From an uncultured Bacilli bacterium (GTDB lineage Bacteria; Bacillota_I; Bacilli_A; RF39; UBA660): a DNA stretch of 64,000 nucleotides. The notes beneath the pieces are model-generated. The model saw only the letters and a program-made list of their open reading frames with translations. It ran no database searches and had not been told where the DNA came from. Within the stretch, counting starts at the first letter, position 1. Each line of letters opens with the position of its first letter. A program made the translations under genes and the position numbers. Location of the stretch: assembly GCA_910584305.1 (NCBI GenBank), contig CAJTZW010000003.1, positions 55,106-119,105 of the forward strand, written 5' to 3'. Shown piece by piece: positions 51,571 through 61,022 of this stretch.

Positions 51571-54500
51571 CTACTTCGCAACAAAATCGGCCTCCTTAAA
51601 ATTATAATAATGAACATAATCACCACACATATAGCCTGAATCTAAAGTTTCAAAATATATATAGCAAGTTGTAAGTGATGGACGACTATCACAATTTACG
51701 TAATACAATAAACGACCATATGTAGTATTTCCTACAGATACATTTCCACAACTATATCCAGTAATATTCTGAGAAGGATAGTATGTTTGAAAACTTGTAA
51801 GAACTCCTCTATTAAAACTAGGATAACTTGGTTTTGAAGTTGAAGATCCTGTACCTGAAGATCCTGTACCTGAAGAACATGCCTGTGTATTGCAAGCTTG
51901 TTCCCCTGCTGAAATAGTACATGTATTTCCACTAACACCCTTATAATAGTGTGTCCCTGATTGTGTTCCACCGCCACAAGTTTTACTACAACTACCCCAA
52001 TTTGTACGAATGTATTCTCTCTTATCTCCACACCCATCTATTTTTGCATTAATTGAATTAGAAGAATAATTACCTACTTTATCTATTACTCTATAATAAA
52101 TAGTAACATTCCTATCCACTTGGGCAACCCTCGAAATTGTATCTGTTGCCGTTGCATTTGATCCACTTACCGTTGTTGCAATATCATTCCAAGTCGCATT
52201 ATCATAAGACCATTGCATTTTACTTATTCCACTACCACTATCAGTTGATTGTAAATAAACATTTACGCTCTGGTTTGTCCAAGACCCACTATTATATACA
52301 CAACTTGAGCCACTACAGTTTGCGCGAGTTGCCGTATATGTAGGTTTAGACGGAGGTGTTGCATCTCTCCTTACAGAAAATGGTACGCTGTAAGAAAAAT
52401 TTCCCACGCCATTTGTTACTTTCACCACATAGTATGTATTTACATCACCTGTTATAGTATACTTTTGACTCGTTGCACCAACTATTTGCTTATATTCACT
52501 TGAGGCACCACTTTTACTAGAAACAGTATACCATTGGTAAGAATAACCACTTGTGGACCCACTAGGATTAGCAGTCAATTGAACCATGTCCTTTGTCCAT
52601 GTACCTTCCGAATAGGCAATATTTTGAACACTGTCTGTTAAAGCTGAAATGTATACCTTCGGAGTAGATCTATCAATTCCTGTCACTCCTGCACTTGCAC
52701 CACTGCTAGTATTTGTTCCATCTGTAAGGCGACAATATACTGTTTCATTAGAAATCAAATTAAAAGTTCCACCATTACTTATATTATTCCATGTTCCATT
52801 GGTTCCTATTCTATATTGTAATTGTGCCCCAGCAGTAACCCCTGTAATTGTAACCGTCTTTTGAGTTGCCCAACCACCTGGAACCGCTACTTTACAATCT
52901 GAAAAATTAACCGTTTCAAATGTACCTGTACTTGTAGTTACATTTCCTATATTATCAGTGAATGTAATAGTATAATTATATGAGCCTGTTCTTAAATTAT
53001 TAATCGAACATGAATTTATTGTTCCATCTGCTGACGCAGATGCTGTTGCTCCAGATACTGTCCCTTGAACAGCGCATGCAACTGACTTAAATCCTGATTG
53101 GCTATCACTAGCAGCATATGTAAATGCTACAGATTTTGTCGTTGTACTCTTTGTAATTGTTCCAGTTCTCGGTCCTTCATTATCTATAGTATTAATATCC
53201 AATGTTGGGCTAGATTTTACATTTGTTCCATCACTTGTAATTGCATAAACTTTTCCATTTTGAGTAGTTCTAAAAGATGTAGTTGTTTGTGTGCTTGATG
53301 ATGGTACTACATAATACCATGTATTGGCTACTAATGCACTTCCTCCTGGCACAGTTTCCGTACATTCGCTAGCACTCTTTGGCGTACTTGCACCACATTT
53401 TTTTAGACTTCCACTATAATTAGTAGCTGTTCCCGTGTATTTAAAGAAATACGCTGGACTTGTTATACCCGTTTTATCATATGTTATTGTGATTTGTTTT
53501 CCTTTTGCATATGTAACATTTTTACTATCTGTATATGTAGTACCAACATTTGATGTACTAAAAGTTGCTGTTTGAATCGATTTTGTAACTACATATGCCT
53601 CATCAGTGGTAGTCGTATTACCTAGTTTATCTTTGGCAGTAATCTTATAATAATACCTTGTTCCTGCACCCAATCCTGTAATTGTACATGCACCATTTTT
53701 TATAGTACCTTTTCTATTGTAGGTAATTGTTCCACTTACATTTGTTCCAAATACACAACTATAACTATCTGTACTTGTATCAACACCTGACTCTTTATCA
53801 GATACTGTAAAGTTTATTCCTATCGAATTTGTAGAAGATGTTGTTGTTACTATTTTAATTTCCGGTACTGTTTTATCTACATAAATATTAGCTGCCTGTC
53901 TATTACATGTTGTTGTATTCCCAGCATTATCTGCCATATCATACGATAGATTAGCTGTTTCGGTCGTTTTATCAAATACCCATGTTTTACTTGCAGTTGC
54001 ACTTGTACAACCACTTCCTCCTGTATCCGTACATGTTGCCTTTATCGTTCTTGAAGTTGCCCACTCTTTACTTTCTCCACTCCATGAGCCTGTAGGGCAA
54101 GTTGGTGCTGTTTTATCTATTTTTACTGTGAATGCTACAGATTTTACTGGCGAACTACCAGCAGCTGTCTTTATTTCTACTTTATAAGATGCAGTCCCTT
54201 CTGCTGGTACATCCAAAGTTTTACTAGAGCCTCCTACTTTTACATCATTTTTATACCATTGATATACGTATCCACTTGGTGCATTGCTTGGTGTTGAATT
54301 TGCGTATAATCTTACTGTTTTATTGGTCCAAGTACCACTTGTATAGTCAGCATTTTTGGTGTTATCGTTGTTTAAAGTAACAGCCGTAATTGTAGAACCT
54401 GTTACCTGTGTAGTATCAATTTTCTGAATTGTTACGACCTGCACTTCACTAACATTTCCTAATTTATCACGTGCTGCAATTTGTACTGTTTCTTCAGATG

Positions 54501-55581
54501 TAAATTCTTTTGAGTTAGGACTTTTTTGCCATGTCTTTCCTCCATCAAAAGAATATGGTTCATCTGCAAGTCCACTTCCTATTATTCCATCATCAGCATG
54601 AATTGTAAGTGTCTTTGATGTGGTCCATGTAGGGGGATTCCCATCAATAGTTATTCTTGGTGGAACATTGTCAATGCTTAAAACTTGGTATTGTTGTGAA
54701 AGAATTTCTTTTCCGTCTTGAATGATCTTTGCAGTTATTGTTGCAGGGTTGTCTAACAGAACATCAGCTGTTGTTCCTTCCACTGTAATCCAATCGGTCT
54801 TTCCTACAATTTGGTATTGATATACTTCCGTTCCGGTAACCTTTGGATATGTAATTGTGACTGTTTTACTATGACTCCAGTCTTGAGGTGTCTCTTTAAA
54901 ATCGATAATCATACTAGAAGTATCTACTTTTTTTGTAGCTTCTGCTGTTTTTCCATTTCCATTTTTAACTATAACTTTAATATCATACGTTGTATCTTTA
55001 TCTAATCCTATAAACGTATATATATTATCTTTCTTTGTGGCTTTTTTCTCATACTCATTGTCGGACTCTTTTTTTATAAAATATGTATAATCTATAATTC
55101 CACTTTCCAGATCTTCCGAATTTACAACAATAGTAATACTGCTAGATGTAACTCGGCTTGAATGAATTGATATCACGGGCCCTGTAATATCTAATAGGGC
55201 ACAATCTCCCTTTGTAACTCGCAATTCATTTTTACTACCACTAGCACAGTACGTTCCATTACTAAGGCTTTCTACCATCATAACCCCATTTTCATCACGA
55301 TATATTTTACCACTTATGAAGTCTGCATTTTTTAAATCCAATTGTGTATAAATTTCATCACCTGGTATCAATATTCCCGCACTTGGGATATCATCTATCT
55401 CTGTATTATGTGCCAAATACGTACTGAGTGCATCAAATACAGATTGTACACTTGTCTTATAAGCTTCCTTTTTAGTATTTTCCATTTGATTCATAACCAA
55501 AGGGACTGCTATAAGTGCGATAACCGCTACTACCACGATTACAGCAATTAATTCTACCAATGTAAATCCTTTTCTTTTCAT
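51571..55581 (-). CDS. Giant prepilin-like surface protein with Ig-like modules and a thrombospondin-1-like motif
   Basis: 1336 residues. The N-terminus is a class IV prepilin signal (MKRKGFTLVELIAVI, with the Glu at +5 and cleavage after Gly), followed by the pilin helix. A chain of Ig/fibronectin-like beta modules covers about residues 135-1180. Frequent DKTAP/IDNVPP/DRSTP-type joints and WT...KTVTIT starts show that the modules are repeated. At about 1189-1235 lies EYIRTNWGSCSKTCGGGTQ and three further Cys, the thrombospondin type-1 signature. A Gly/Ser linker (GSSGTGSSTS) and a Cys-containing end domain follow. It is probably exported by a type IV pilus/competence-like system and exposed; adhesion is an inference. 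No pilus assembly gene is near. Confidence 0.82.
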   Translation of the reverse strand: MKRKGFTLVELIAVIVVVAVIALIAVPLVMNQMENTKKEAYKTSVQSVFDALSTYLAHNTEIDDIPSAGILIPGDEIYTQLDLKNADFISGKIYRDENGVMMVESLSNGTYCASGSKNELRVTKGDCALLDITGPVISIHSSRVTSSSITIVVNSEDLESGIIDYTYFIKKESDNEYEKKATKKDNIYTFIGLDKDTTYDIKVIVKNGNGKTAEATKKVDTSSMIIDFKETPQDWSHSKTVTITYPKVTGTEVYQYQIVGKTDWITVEGTTADVLLDNPATITAKIIQDGKEILSQQYQVLSIDNVPPRITIDGNPPTWTTSKTLTIHADDGIIGSGLADEPYSFDGGKTWQKSPNSKEFTSEETVQIAARDKLGNVSEVQVVTIQKIDTTQVTGSTITAVTLNNDNTKNADYTSGTWTNKTVRLYANSTPSNAPSGYVYQWYKNDVKVGGSSKTLDVPAEGTASYKVEIKTAAGSSPVKSVAFTVKIDKTAPTCPTGSWSGESKEWATSRTIKATCTDTGGSGCTSATASKTWVFDKTTETANLSYDMADNAGNTTTCNRQAANIYVDKTVPEIKIVTTTSSTNSIGINFTVSDKESGVDTSTDSYSCVFGTNVSGTITYNRKGTIKNGACTITGLGAGTRYYYKITAKDKLGNTTTTDEAYVVTKSIQTATFSTSNVGTTYTDSKNVTYAKGKQITITYDKTGITSPAYFFKYTGTATNYSGSLKKCGASTPKSASECTETVPGGSALVANTWYYVVPSSSTQTTTSFRTTQNGKVYAITSDGTNVKSSPTLDINTIDNEGPRTGTITKSTTTKSVAFTYAASDSQSGFKSVACAVQGTVSGATASASADGTINSCSINNLRTGSYNYTITFTDNIGNVTTSTGTFETVNFSDCKVAVPGGWATQKTVTITGVTAGAQLQYRIGTNGTWNNISNGGTFNLISNETVYCRLTDGTNTSSGASAGVTGIDRSTPKVYISALTDSVQNIAYSEGTWTKDMVQLTANPSGSTSGYSYQWYTVSSKSGASSEYKQIVGATSQKYTITGDVNTYYVVKVTNGVGNFSYSVPFSVRRDATPPSKPTYTATRANCSGSSCVYNSGSWTNQSVNVYLQSTDSGSGISKMQWSYDNATWNDIATTVSGSNATATDTISRVAQVDRNVTIYYRVIDKVGNYSSNSINAKIDGCGDKREYIRTNWGSCSKTCGGGTQSGTHYYKGVSGNTCTISAGEQACNTQACSSGTGSSGTGSSTSKPSYPSFNRGVLTSFQTYYPSQNITGYSCGNVSVGNTTYGRLLYYVNCDSRPSLTTCYIYFETLDSGYMCGDYVHYYNFKEADFVAK

Positions 55582-55625
55582 TTTAACACCTCTCTACCAT
55601 TAATAGCATTATATCATACTTTTGT

Positions 55626-55662
55626 AAAATATGCATAAAAAATACATCATAAATTGATGTAT
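55626..55662. repeat. 37-bp direct repeat / terminator, left copy
   Basis: AAAATATGCATAAAAAATAC followed by ATCATAAATTGATGTAT. The inner hairpin TACATCA / TGATGTA with T-run on the minus strand makes it a terminator. The right copy at 59376-59413 differs only by one added A. Confidence 0.9.
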
Positions 55663-55736
55663 CTTTAAGCACCTACCTGTAAAAAATTCCATACAATAGT
55701 AGAATTTAAACTTACGAAATAAAAAGTTAGTACTTT

Positions 55737-56846
55737 TTAATCGGATGATTCTTCTAAAGTTTCATCTCCAATTTTTATAAAATCAAGTTTATAAAATCCA
55801 TCTTGATTTTTTTCAAATAAAACACTTTCGATTCCAATCTCTTCTAATTTTTCATATGTTAACAATTCATTTTCTTCCAAGCGCAAAACCTCTCTTAAAA
55901 GCCATTCCCCAAGTTCACTATTTGGATTAGACATAAGTGCTTTACCCTCATCCTGACATAATTTCATGGACATAATTTTTCCATTTGGTAAAGTAACATT
56001 AAATGGAGTATCTCGATTTGGAAAAAAGTCAATATATTTTTCACGAATTTCCTTGTTAAATGGGATATAAACCTCATCAGTACTTCTAGGTCTTCCATCA
56101 GCATTCCATTGATTTAATCCACTTTTAGGATATACAAACTTTACCCCACCTTTAACAGAATACAACGGAATAATAGCTGTTTCTTTTTCAGTAATTGTAA
56201 CAATGGAGTCTATACCATTTCTTAAAACCTCAAGCGGATTTGTAGCAACTTCAACGTTTACATCATCATAATAATCCTCCGTATTAAACCTTTTCTGTAA
56301 AACACTTTTAGAAATATTGAAGTTATATTCATGTAATTCATCCGTAAAAATAATTGAAGATCCACTTTCACTTATTACTCTAATATTATCAATATTTATT
56401 TTATCCATAACTTCCTCATAGAAATGAAAACCATTTTTATTTCTAATTACACAGTGGTAAATCATTTGACTAAGCCCATAGGTGACTATCGTAGAATCTA
56501 TCCTCTCATTTCTTAGTTCAGATATTTTCCTAATTTTATCGATACCATTTAAATCTGCATACGATTCTCTTGCCTTATTGAATTCAGCAATTTTTTGCCA
56601 AGTATGTCTATTACCTTCGGTAAAAGTTTTAATACCTATACCTATATCCCCTAATTTAGCATCTGCAGTAACACATGATCTTGCAAGATTTTCTGCATGG
56701 AAACATTCACAATATAGATTTTCAGGAACACGATAATCAAGCCATGGATCATCACTATCACTAAACAATAACGATAACGACCCAATTAATTTTAGGTTAT
56801 CTTTATATTCTTCAAATTTAACGGTATCATAATTAATTATTTTCAT
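55737..56846 (-). CDS. Probable type II restriction endonuclease
   Basis: A 369-residue protein directly after a C5 methyltransferase gene, overlapping it by 14 bases, with GGAGGA before the ATG. I recognise no exact family. Residues 42-73 (ENLYCECFHAENLARSC...LGDIGIGIKTF) have acidic residues, Asp67 and a Lys73 in a strand-like context that could form a PD-(D/E)XK metal site. The later half has FPNRDTPFNVTLPNGKIMSMK. The assignment as the cutting partner rests mainly on the gene pair. The recognition sequence is unknown. Confidence 0.7.
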   Translation of the reverse strand: MKIINYDTVKFEEYKDNLKLIGSLSLLFSDSDDPWLDYRVPENLYCECFHAENLARSCVTADAKLGDIGIGIKTFTEGNRHTWQKIAEFNKARESYADLNGIDKIRKISELRNERIDSTIVTYGLSQMIYHCVIRNKNGFHFYEEVMDKINIDNIRVISESGSSIIFTDELHEYNFNISKSVLQKRFNTEDYYDDVNVEVATNPLEVLRNGIDSIVTITEKETAIIPLYSVKGGVKFVYPKSGLNQWNADGRPRSTDEVYIPFNKEIREKYIDFFPNRDTPFNVTLPNGKIMSMKLCQDEGKALMSNPNSELGEWLLREVLRLEENELLTYEKLEEIGIESVLFEKNQDGFYKLDFIKIGDETLEESSD

Positions 56847-57822
56847 TATCAGTTTCCTCCATAGCCTTGATTATTTGTCTAGCAACTTTTTCAATAACAC
56901 TCACTGAAACCGCATTCCCAGCTTGTTTATAAACTCTTGAATCACAAAGCTCCTTTGGAATTTTAAAATTACTTGGAAATCCTTGAAGTTTTAAACATTC
57001 AATGGGTAATAACTTTCTAATTCTATTCCTATTATCAAGGATTAATGGGACATTGTGTCCACCCATCCCCATATTGGCAGTTAAAGTTGGACAAACACCA
57101 CCTTTATTTTCCCTAACATAAACTCTTCTGTATTGATAAATTACATTTTTATCTTTTATATTATCCTTTAAAAGGTCATAACATTTTTTATCAGATTCAT
57201 ATAAATATTTTTTATCAACATCAGCATTCCAGTCAACCACCTTATCAATCGTATTTGTTAATTTTACTCTTTCTGGCCACTTAAAATTGTTAAAATCATT
57301 TTCATTTGAAAAACCTATAATAAAAATTCTCTCACGATTTTGGGGTAAATTACCATAATCACATGTATTAAGTACTTTCTCAGTAACAATGTAACCAGCA
57401 TCTTCAAGTTTATTTTTTATTACTATAAATGTATTTCCTTTGTCATGTGTTTTTAAATTCTTTACATTTTCTAAAAATATAACACGGGGTTTATTAGAAT
57501 TTTCACTCATTTCTTTTTCAAGTCGCATTACTTGAAAAAACATATTTCCTCTATCATCTTCAAATCCTTTACGATACCCAGCAATTGAAAATGGTTGGCA
57601 CGGGAATCCCCCTGTTAAAATATCAACCTTTGGTATATCCTTCCCCTTTATGTTACATATATCATCAACAATCAAATGTATATCTGTATGATTTAGATTA
57701 AATGTTAAGGCACAATACTTATCAATTTCATTTGCCCAAATTGATTTTGCTCCAGCATGCTCAAATCCATAATCAATTCCACCTATTCCAGCAAATAAAC
57801 TAGCAACTTTATATTTACCCAT
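56833..57822 (-). CDS. DNA (cytosine-5-)-methyltransferase
   Basis: Adds a methyl group to C5 of cytosine and protects host DNA from the partner nuclease. All main motifs are present in the 329 residues: I FAGIGGIDYGF (10-20), IV GGFPCQPFS (71-79) with catalytic Cys75, VI ENVKNL (118-123), VIII QNRERIFIIGF, a target-recognition region of about 80 residues, then IX and X (YKQAGNAVSVSVIEKVA). GGAGGT precedes the ATG. It is the first gene of the restriction-modification pair. Confidence 0.96.
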   Translation of the reverse strand: MGKYKVASLFAGIGGIDYGFEHAGAKSIWANEIDKYCALTFNLNHTDIHLIVDDICNIKGKDIPKVDILTGGFPCQPFSIAGYRKGFEDDRGNMFFQVMRLEKEMSENSNKPRVIFLENVKNLKTHDKGNTFIVIKNKLEDAGYIVTEKVLNTCDYGNLPQNRERIFIIGFSNENDFNNFKWPERVKLTNTIDKVVDWNADVDKKYLYESDKKCYDLLKDNIKDKNVIYQYRRVYVRENKGGVCPTLTANMGMGGHNVPLILDNRNRIRKLLPIECLKLQGFPSNFKIPKELCDSRVYKQAGNAVSVSVIEKVARQIIKAMEETDNENN

Positions 57823-58069
57823 TTTGCACCTCCATATCTCTAATAAAATTATACCACAAAAATATTCAATTTCATAGATACCATAAATTAAAGAAATATA
57901 AAGTTTTAATGAACTTTTAAGATACGTTCAATACATTAAAAACAAATAAATTATATAAATTAGAACATAATATTTATTTACATTATTCATCTTACGAAAA
58001 GCAAAAAAGGTTGTTTTTTTATTTCATAATTTTATAGAAATAGAATAATTTATAGTGGAGGAATTTTTA
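57823..58069. other. Divergent promoter region of the restriction-modification island
   Basis: About 250 very AT-rich bases separate the methyltransferase start from the plus-strand unknown gene. Both must be transcribed from here. I find no convincing promoter pair or inverted repeat of a C-protein type. Confidence 0.4.
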
Positions 58070-58795
58070 ATGAGTAAATTAGAAGAATTAAGAAAGAAAA
58101 CTGATTGTGGGGAATGTAATATAAATGACTTAAAAAAAGCATATGATAAGGTTAACACAAAACAAGAAGTAATTGTTGCTCAAAAAGATGATATAACTCA
58201 CATTTATTATCGTAATGCTAAAACTAGAACAGTTAATTTAGAAAAAGATTTACTACCATATGAAAGGTCATTGTTTGGCATCAATCATCATCCTTATTAT
58301 CCAATTGATTTATGCTACTTAAGATTTTATGATGAAGATATTAATAGATTTGGACAGGGGATTATTCTTCCACGAACAAAAAAGTTTGTAATGGTAGATG
58401 ATATGGATTTAATTAAAGAACCAAATTTAATTTCATTTTGTACAAGAGGAATTAAAGAAAATAATAAGGTGTGTTGTAGTATAGTAGACAAAGCAGGTAA
58501 ACTTTACCATATATATGGTTATGATAATAATGATGATAATTTTTCACTCAAGGAGATAAAAACTTTAAATTCATCTCTGATGTTTCAATTATATGGAATT
58601 TTAATTTATTATAAAGGTAACCCTGTTTTTATTGATACTGTAGAACCTCCATATATTATATTAGACAAAGAAACACTACAAGAATGTGCAGGAAGTCAAC
58701 CTGATTTGAATTATTATATTGAAAATTTTGATGATAGTTTTATGAAAGGGAAAGAATTTGTTCACGGAAAAATATTAAAAAAAAAGGGTGTGTAA
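58070..58795 (+). CDS. Unknown protein of the restriction-modification island
   Basis: A 241-residue soluble protein I do not recognise. TGGAGGA precedes the ATG at 58070; a GTG at 58055 would lie before the ribosome site and is less likely. The sequence has an N-terminal helical part with CGEC, then ITHIYYRNAKTRTVNLEKDLLPYERSLFGINHHPYYPIDLCYLRF and DDNFSLKEIKTLNSSLMFQLYGILIYYKGNPVF, which look like an alpha/beta fold. It is divergent from the methyltransferase gene and ends at a strong hairpin. It could be an accessory or control part of the system, or independent cargo. Confidence 0.6.
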   Translation: MSKLEELRKKTDCGECNINDLKKAYDKVNTKQEVIVAQKDDITHIYYRNAKTRTVNLEKDLLPYERSLFGINHHPYYPIDLCYLRFYDEDINRFGQGIILPRTKKFVMVDDMDLIKEPNLISFCTRGIKENNKVCCSIVDKAGKLYHIYGYDNNDDNFSLKEIKTLNSSLMFQLYGILIYYKGNPVFIDTVEPPYIILDKETLQECAGSQPDLNYYIENFDDSFMKGKEFVHGKILKKKGV

Positions 58796-58810
58796 AATAA
58801 AGTAAAATGG

Positions 58811-58858
58811 AACCTATAAAGTGGACTTTCAAAAAAAGTGAGTCCTACTTTATAGGTT
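58811..58858. terminator. Strong hairpin after the unknown gene, possibly joined IS ends
   Basis: AACCTATAAAGT / ACTTTATAGGTT (12 bp) with an inner GGACT / AGTCC stem, followed by TTTTTAG. It works as a terminator. The arms also resemble the ends of the IS3-type element at 46283 (AACCCCAAAAGTTGGAC), so it may be two insertion-sequence ends facing each other. Confidence 0.7.
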
Positions 58859-58866
58859 TTTAGTTT

Positions 58867-59418
58867 GTGTTGGAATATAATATTTTGAACAGTAAATTCA
58901 AAGATAAAATTAAAAATGTATGTTTAGATGCTGGATATGTAAATCCAGCAATATGTAGAGAAATAATACTCTCTGGGCATACACCATTAATGCCATATAA
59001 AAGGCCAATGACTGGGAAAGGATTATTTAAAAAATATGAGTATGTCTATGACGAGTATTATGATTGTTATGTATGTCCAAATAATGATGTTTTGAGTTAC
59101 TCAACAACAGATAAAAATGGTTATAAACAATATAAATCAAATTCCGATAAATGTAAGAATTGTCCGCTAAGAGATCAATGTACAAAAAGTAAGAATTGTC
59201 AAAAAACAATTACTCGTCATATATGGGAAACATATAAAGAACAAGCAAATGAGACTAGATATACAGAGCTTTGGAAAGAAAATTATCCTTTAAGAAAAGA
59301 AACTATAGAAAGAATATTTGGAGATTGTAAGGAACAACATGGATTACGATTTACTAGAGTTCGTGGTTTACTAAAAAATATGCATAAAAAAATACATCAT
59401 AAATTGATGTATTCATAA
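58867..59418 (+). pseudogene. IS1182-family transposase, truncated at both ends
   Basis: The open frame gives the C-terminal half of an IS1182-type transposase. It runs from DAGYVNPAICREIILSGHTPLMPYKR through a zinc-ribbon-like CPNNDVLSYSTTDKNGYK...CKNCPLRDQC to YPLRKETIERIFGDCKEQHGLRFTRVRG, which holds the last catalytic Glu. The N-terminal half is missing, and after RGLLKNM the frame runs into the 37-bp repeat (HKKIHHKLMYS), so the true end is also lost. It is inactive and marks the border of the island. Confidence 0.85.
59376..59413. repeat. 37-bp direct repeat / terminator of ftsX, right copy
   Basis: Same sequence as 55626-55662 with one more A in the A-run. On the minus strand the hairpin AATACATCA / TGATGTATT with T-run closes the ftsX transcript. 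Confidence 0.9.
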
Positions 59419-59429
59419 GAAAATATACT

Positions 59430-60329
59430 TTATATCTTCAAATATTTGCGAACAGCTCTCCAGCTTCCAATCATACCTACCAATATTCCAATAGCAAGTA
59501 ATATTAAAGAAGTAACATAAACAAATGGTTCTGGTTGTATAAGTTTAATAAATGGTGAGAATAACTGCCCGCCTACATTGTTATAAACTGCTACATAACC
59601 ATATACAGTTGCGATAATAGGAATTGCAGAACCTAAAGCCCCCAAAAATAATCCTTCTAAAATAAATGGAATTTTAATATTTGTATTAGAAGCTCCAACA
59701 AGACGCATAATATCAATTTCCCTTCTTCGTGAGAAAATAGTAATCTTGATAGTATTTGTAATTAAAAATGCAGTAACCAATATAAGAGCAACAACAACTC
59801 CTATCGAAATTTTTCTTACAATATCAAATATAGATACAAGTTGTTCTATCATACCCTCCCCATATTTAATTACACTAACACCATCGATTTTTTTTATCTC
59901 ATTGGCAGTTTTCCCTATATCATTAATATCTTTTACTTTTACCAAATATGTATCTTGTATTGGACTAGAAGATTCATCCCAATTTTGCATGATATTTTTA
60001 AATACCTCGGAAGACTCCATCATCTCCTCTGCAATATCTACTTTAGACTGAAATGTTACGCTTTCAATATTATCAAGTTTACGAATATCAGAAGAAACTG
60101 ATTGCCTTCCCTCATTATCAATATCTACATCCAAAAATGCAACAATCGTTACATCTTTCTCTACCAAAGTAGCAAAATTATTCACATTATAGGTAAGAAT
60201 AATTGAAATAGCAACAACAACTAATGTAATAGTAATACAGGAAATCGACGCAAGTGAAAGTGAAAAATTTCTAAAAACACTTTTAAATGAATCACGTATA
60301 TTTCTACTAAAAATCCTTAATGCCTTCAT
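59430..60329 (-). CDS. ftsX: Cell division protein FtsX
   Basis: The membrane part of the FtsEX complex, which in Gram-positive bacteria switches on wall hydrolases. The 299 residues have one membrane segment near the start (LASISCITITLVVVAISIIL), an outer loop of about 100 residues, and three further segments with the FtsX signature (IFSRRREIDIMRLVGASNTNIKIPFILEG). I use the ATG at 60329 (GAGGAAGG before it), which overlaps ftsE by 23 bases. Confidence 0.95.
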   Translation of the reverse strand: MKALRIFSRNIRDSFKSVFRNFSLSLASISCITITLVVVAISIILTYNVNNFATLVEKDVTIVAFLDVDIDNEGRQSVSSDIRKLDNIESVTFQSKVDIAEEMMESSEVFKNIMQNWDESSSPIQDTYLVKVKDINDIGKTANEIKKIDGVSVIKYGEGMIEQLVSIFDIVRKISIGVVVALILVTAFLITNTIKITIFSRRREIDIMRLVGASNTNIKIPFILEGLFLGALGSAIPIIATVYGYVAVYNNVGGQLFSPFIKLIQPEPFVYVTSLILLAIGILVGMIGSWRAVRKYLKI

Positions 60330-61011
60330 GTGTATAAGTTCCTTCCTCATAATCTTTTAAAATTCTTCCACTATCTAGTAAAATAACTCTCTTTTTCATT
60401 CTCTTTACAATCTCAATATCATGCGTAACCATAATAACAGTTGTTCCCATTTTATTGATTTGGTCTAATACATCCATAATTTCCATACTAGTATTCTCAT
60501 CCAAGTTTCCTGTTGGTTCATCACATATCAATAATTTTGGTCCGTTGACAATCGATCTTGCAATTGCAACTCTTTGTTGTTCTCCACCGGACAATTCATT
60601 TGGGTAATTTTTAGATTTATGTTTTAATCCAACCAAATCCAATACCTTTAATACCTTTGTATGAATCTCCTCCTTTGGAAGCCCAAAAATCTCTAATGCA
60701 AAGGCAACATTCTCATATACAGTAGAACGATTTAATAATTTAAAATCTTGGAATACAACTCCAATCTTACGGCGCAATTTATATACTTTACTATTTTTCA
60801 ATTTCCCAACATTAAGACCACCAATTAAAATTTTTCCACTAGTTGGCTTTTCTTCACGATATAACATTTTAATTAAAGTAGATTTACCACATCCAGTAGA
60901 ACCAATTACAAAAACAAATTCTCCTTTTTGAATTGACAAAGATAAATCATAAATAGCAGTTACTCCTGTTTTATATTGTTTTTTTACATTTTGCATTCGA
61001 ATTAATTCCAT
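60307..61011 (-). CDS. ftsE: Cell division ATP-binding protein FtsE
   Basis: The ATPase of FtsEX, 234 residues: Walker A GSTGCGKST (about 37-45), Q-loop VFQDFKLL, signature LSGGEQQRVAIARS, Walker B LLICDEPTGNLD and the H-loop MVTHD. GGGAGG precedes the ATG. A segment of 132 bases coding for residues about 29-72 (60796-60927) has been copied into the chimeric gene at 21490-22035. The gene is followed by ftsX. Confidence 0.96.
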   Translation of the reverse strand: MELIRMQNVKKQYKTGVTAIYDLSLSIQKGEFVFVIGSTGCGKSTLIKMLYREEKPTSGKILIGGLNVGKLKNSKVYKLRRKIGVVFQDFKLLNRSTVYENVAFALEIFGLPKEEIHTKVLKVLDLVGLKHKSKNYPNELSGGEQQRVAIARSIVNGPKLLICDEPTGNLDENTSMEIMDVLDQINKMGTTVIMVTHDIEIVKRMKKRVILLDSGRILKDYEEGTYTHEGIKDF

Positions 61012-61022
61012 ATGAACCTCCC

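Larger units (their letters stand above)
55626..59413. mobile_element. Restriction-modification island bounded by 37-bp direct repeats
   Basis: Between two copies of a terminator-like 37-bp repeat lie a restriction endonuclease, a C5 methyltransferase, an unknown plus-strand gene and the end of an IS1182-type transposase. Without this segment the ftsX terminator would sit directly upstream of the prepilin-like gene, so the island looks like an insertion at that terminator. 37 bp is too long for a usual insertion-sequence target duplication. Confidence 0.65.

Noticed and set aside
51840..51880. Short tandem repeat CTGTACCTGAAGAT
   Set aside because: Two copies only, coding for the Gly/Ser linker of the prepilin-like protein.
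57823..58069. C-protein operator in the restriction-modification island
   Set aside because: No short dyad of the typical C-box kind is visible and there is no small HTH gene beside the methyltransferase.
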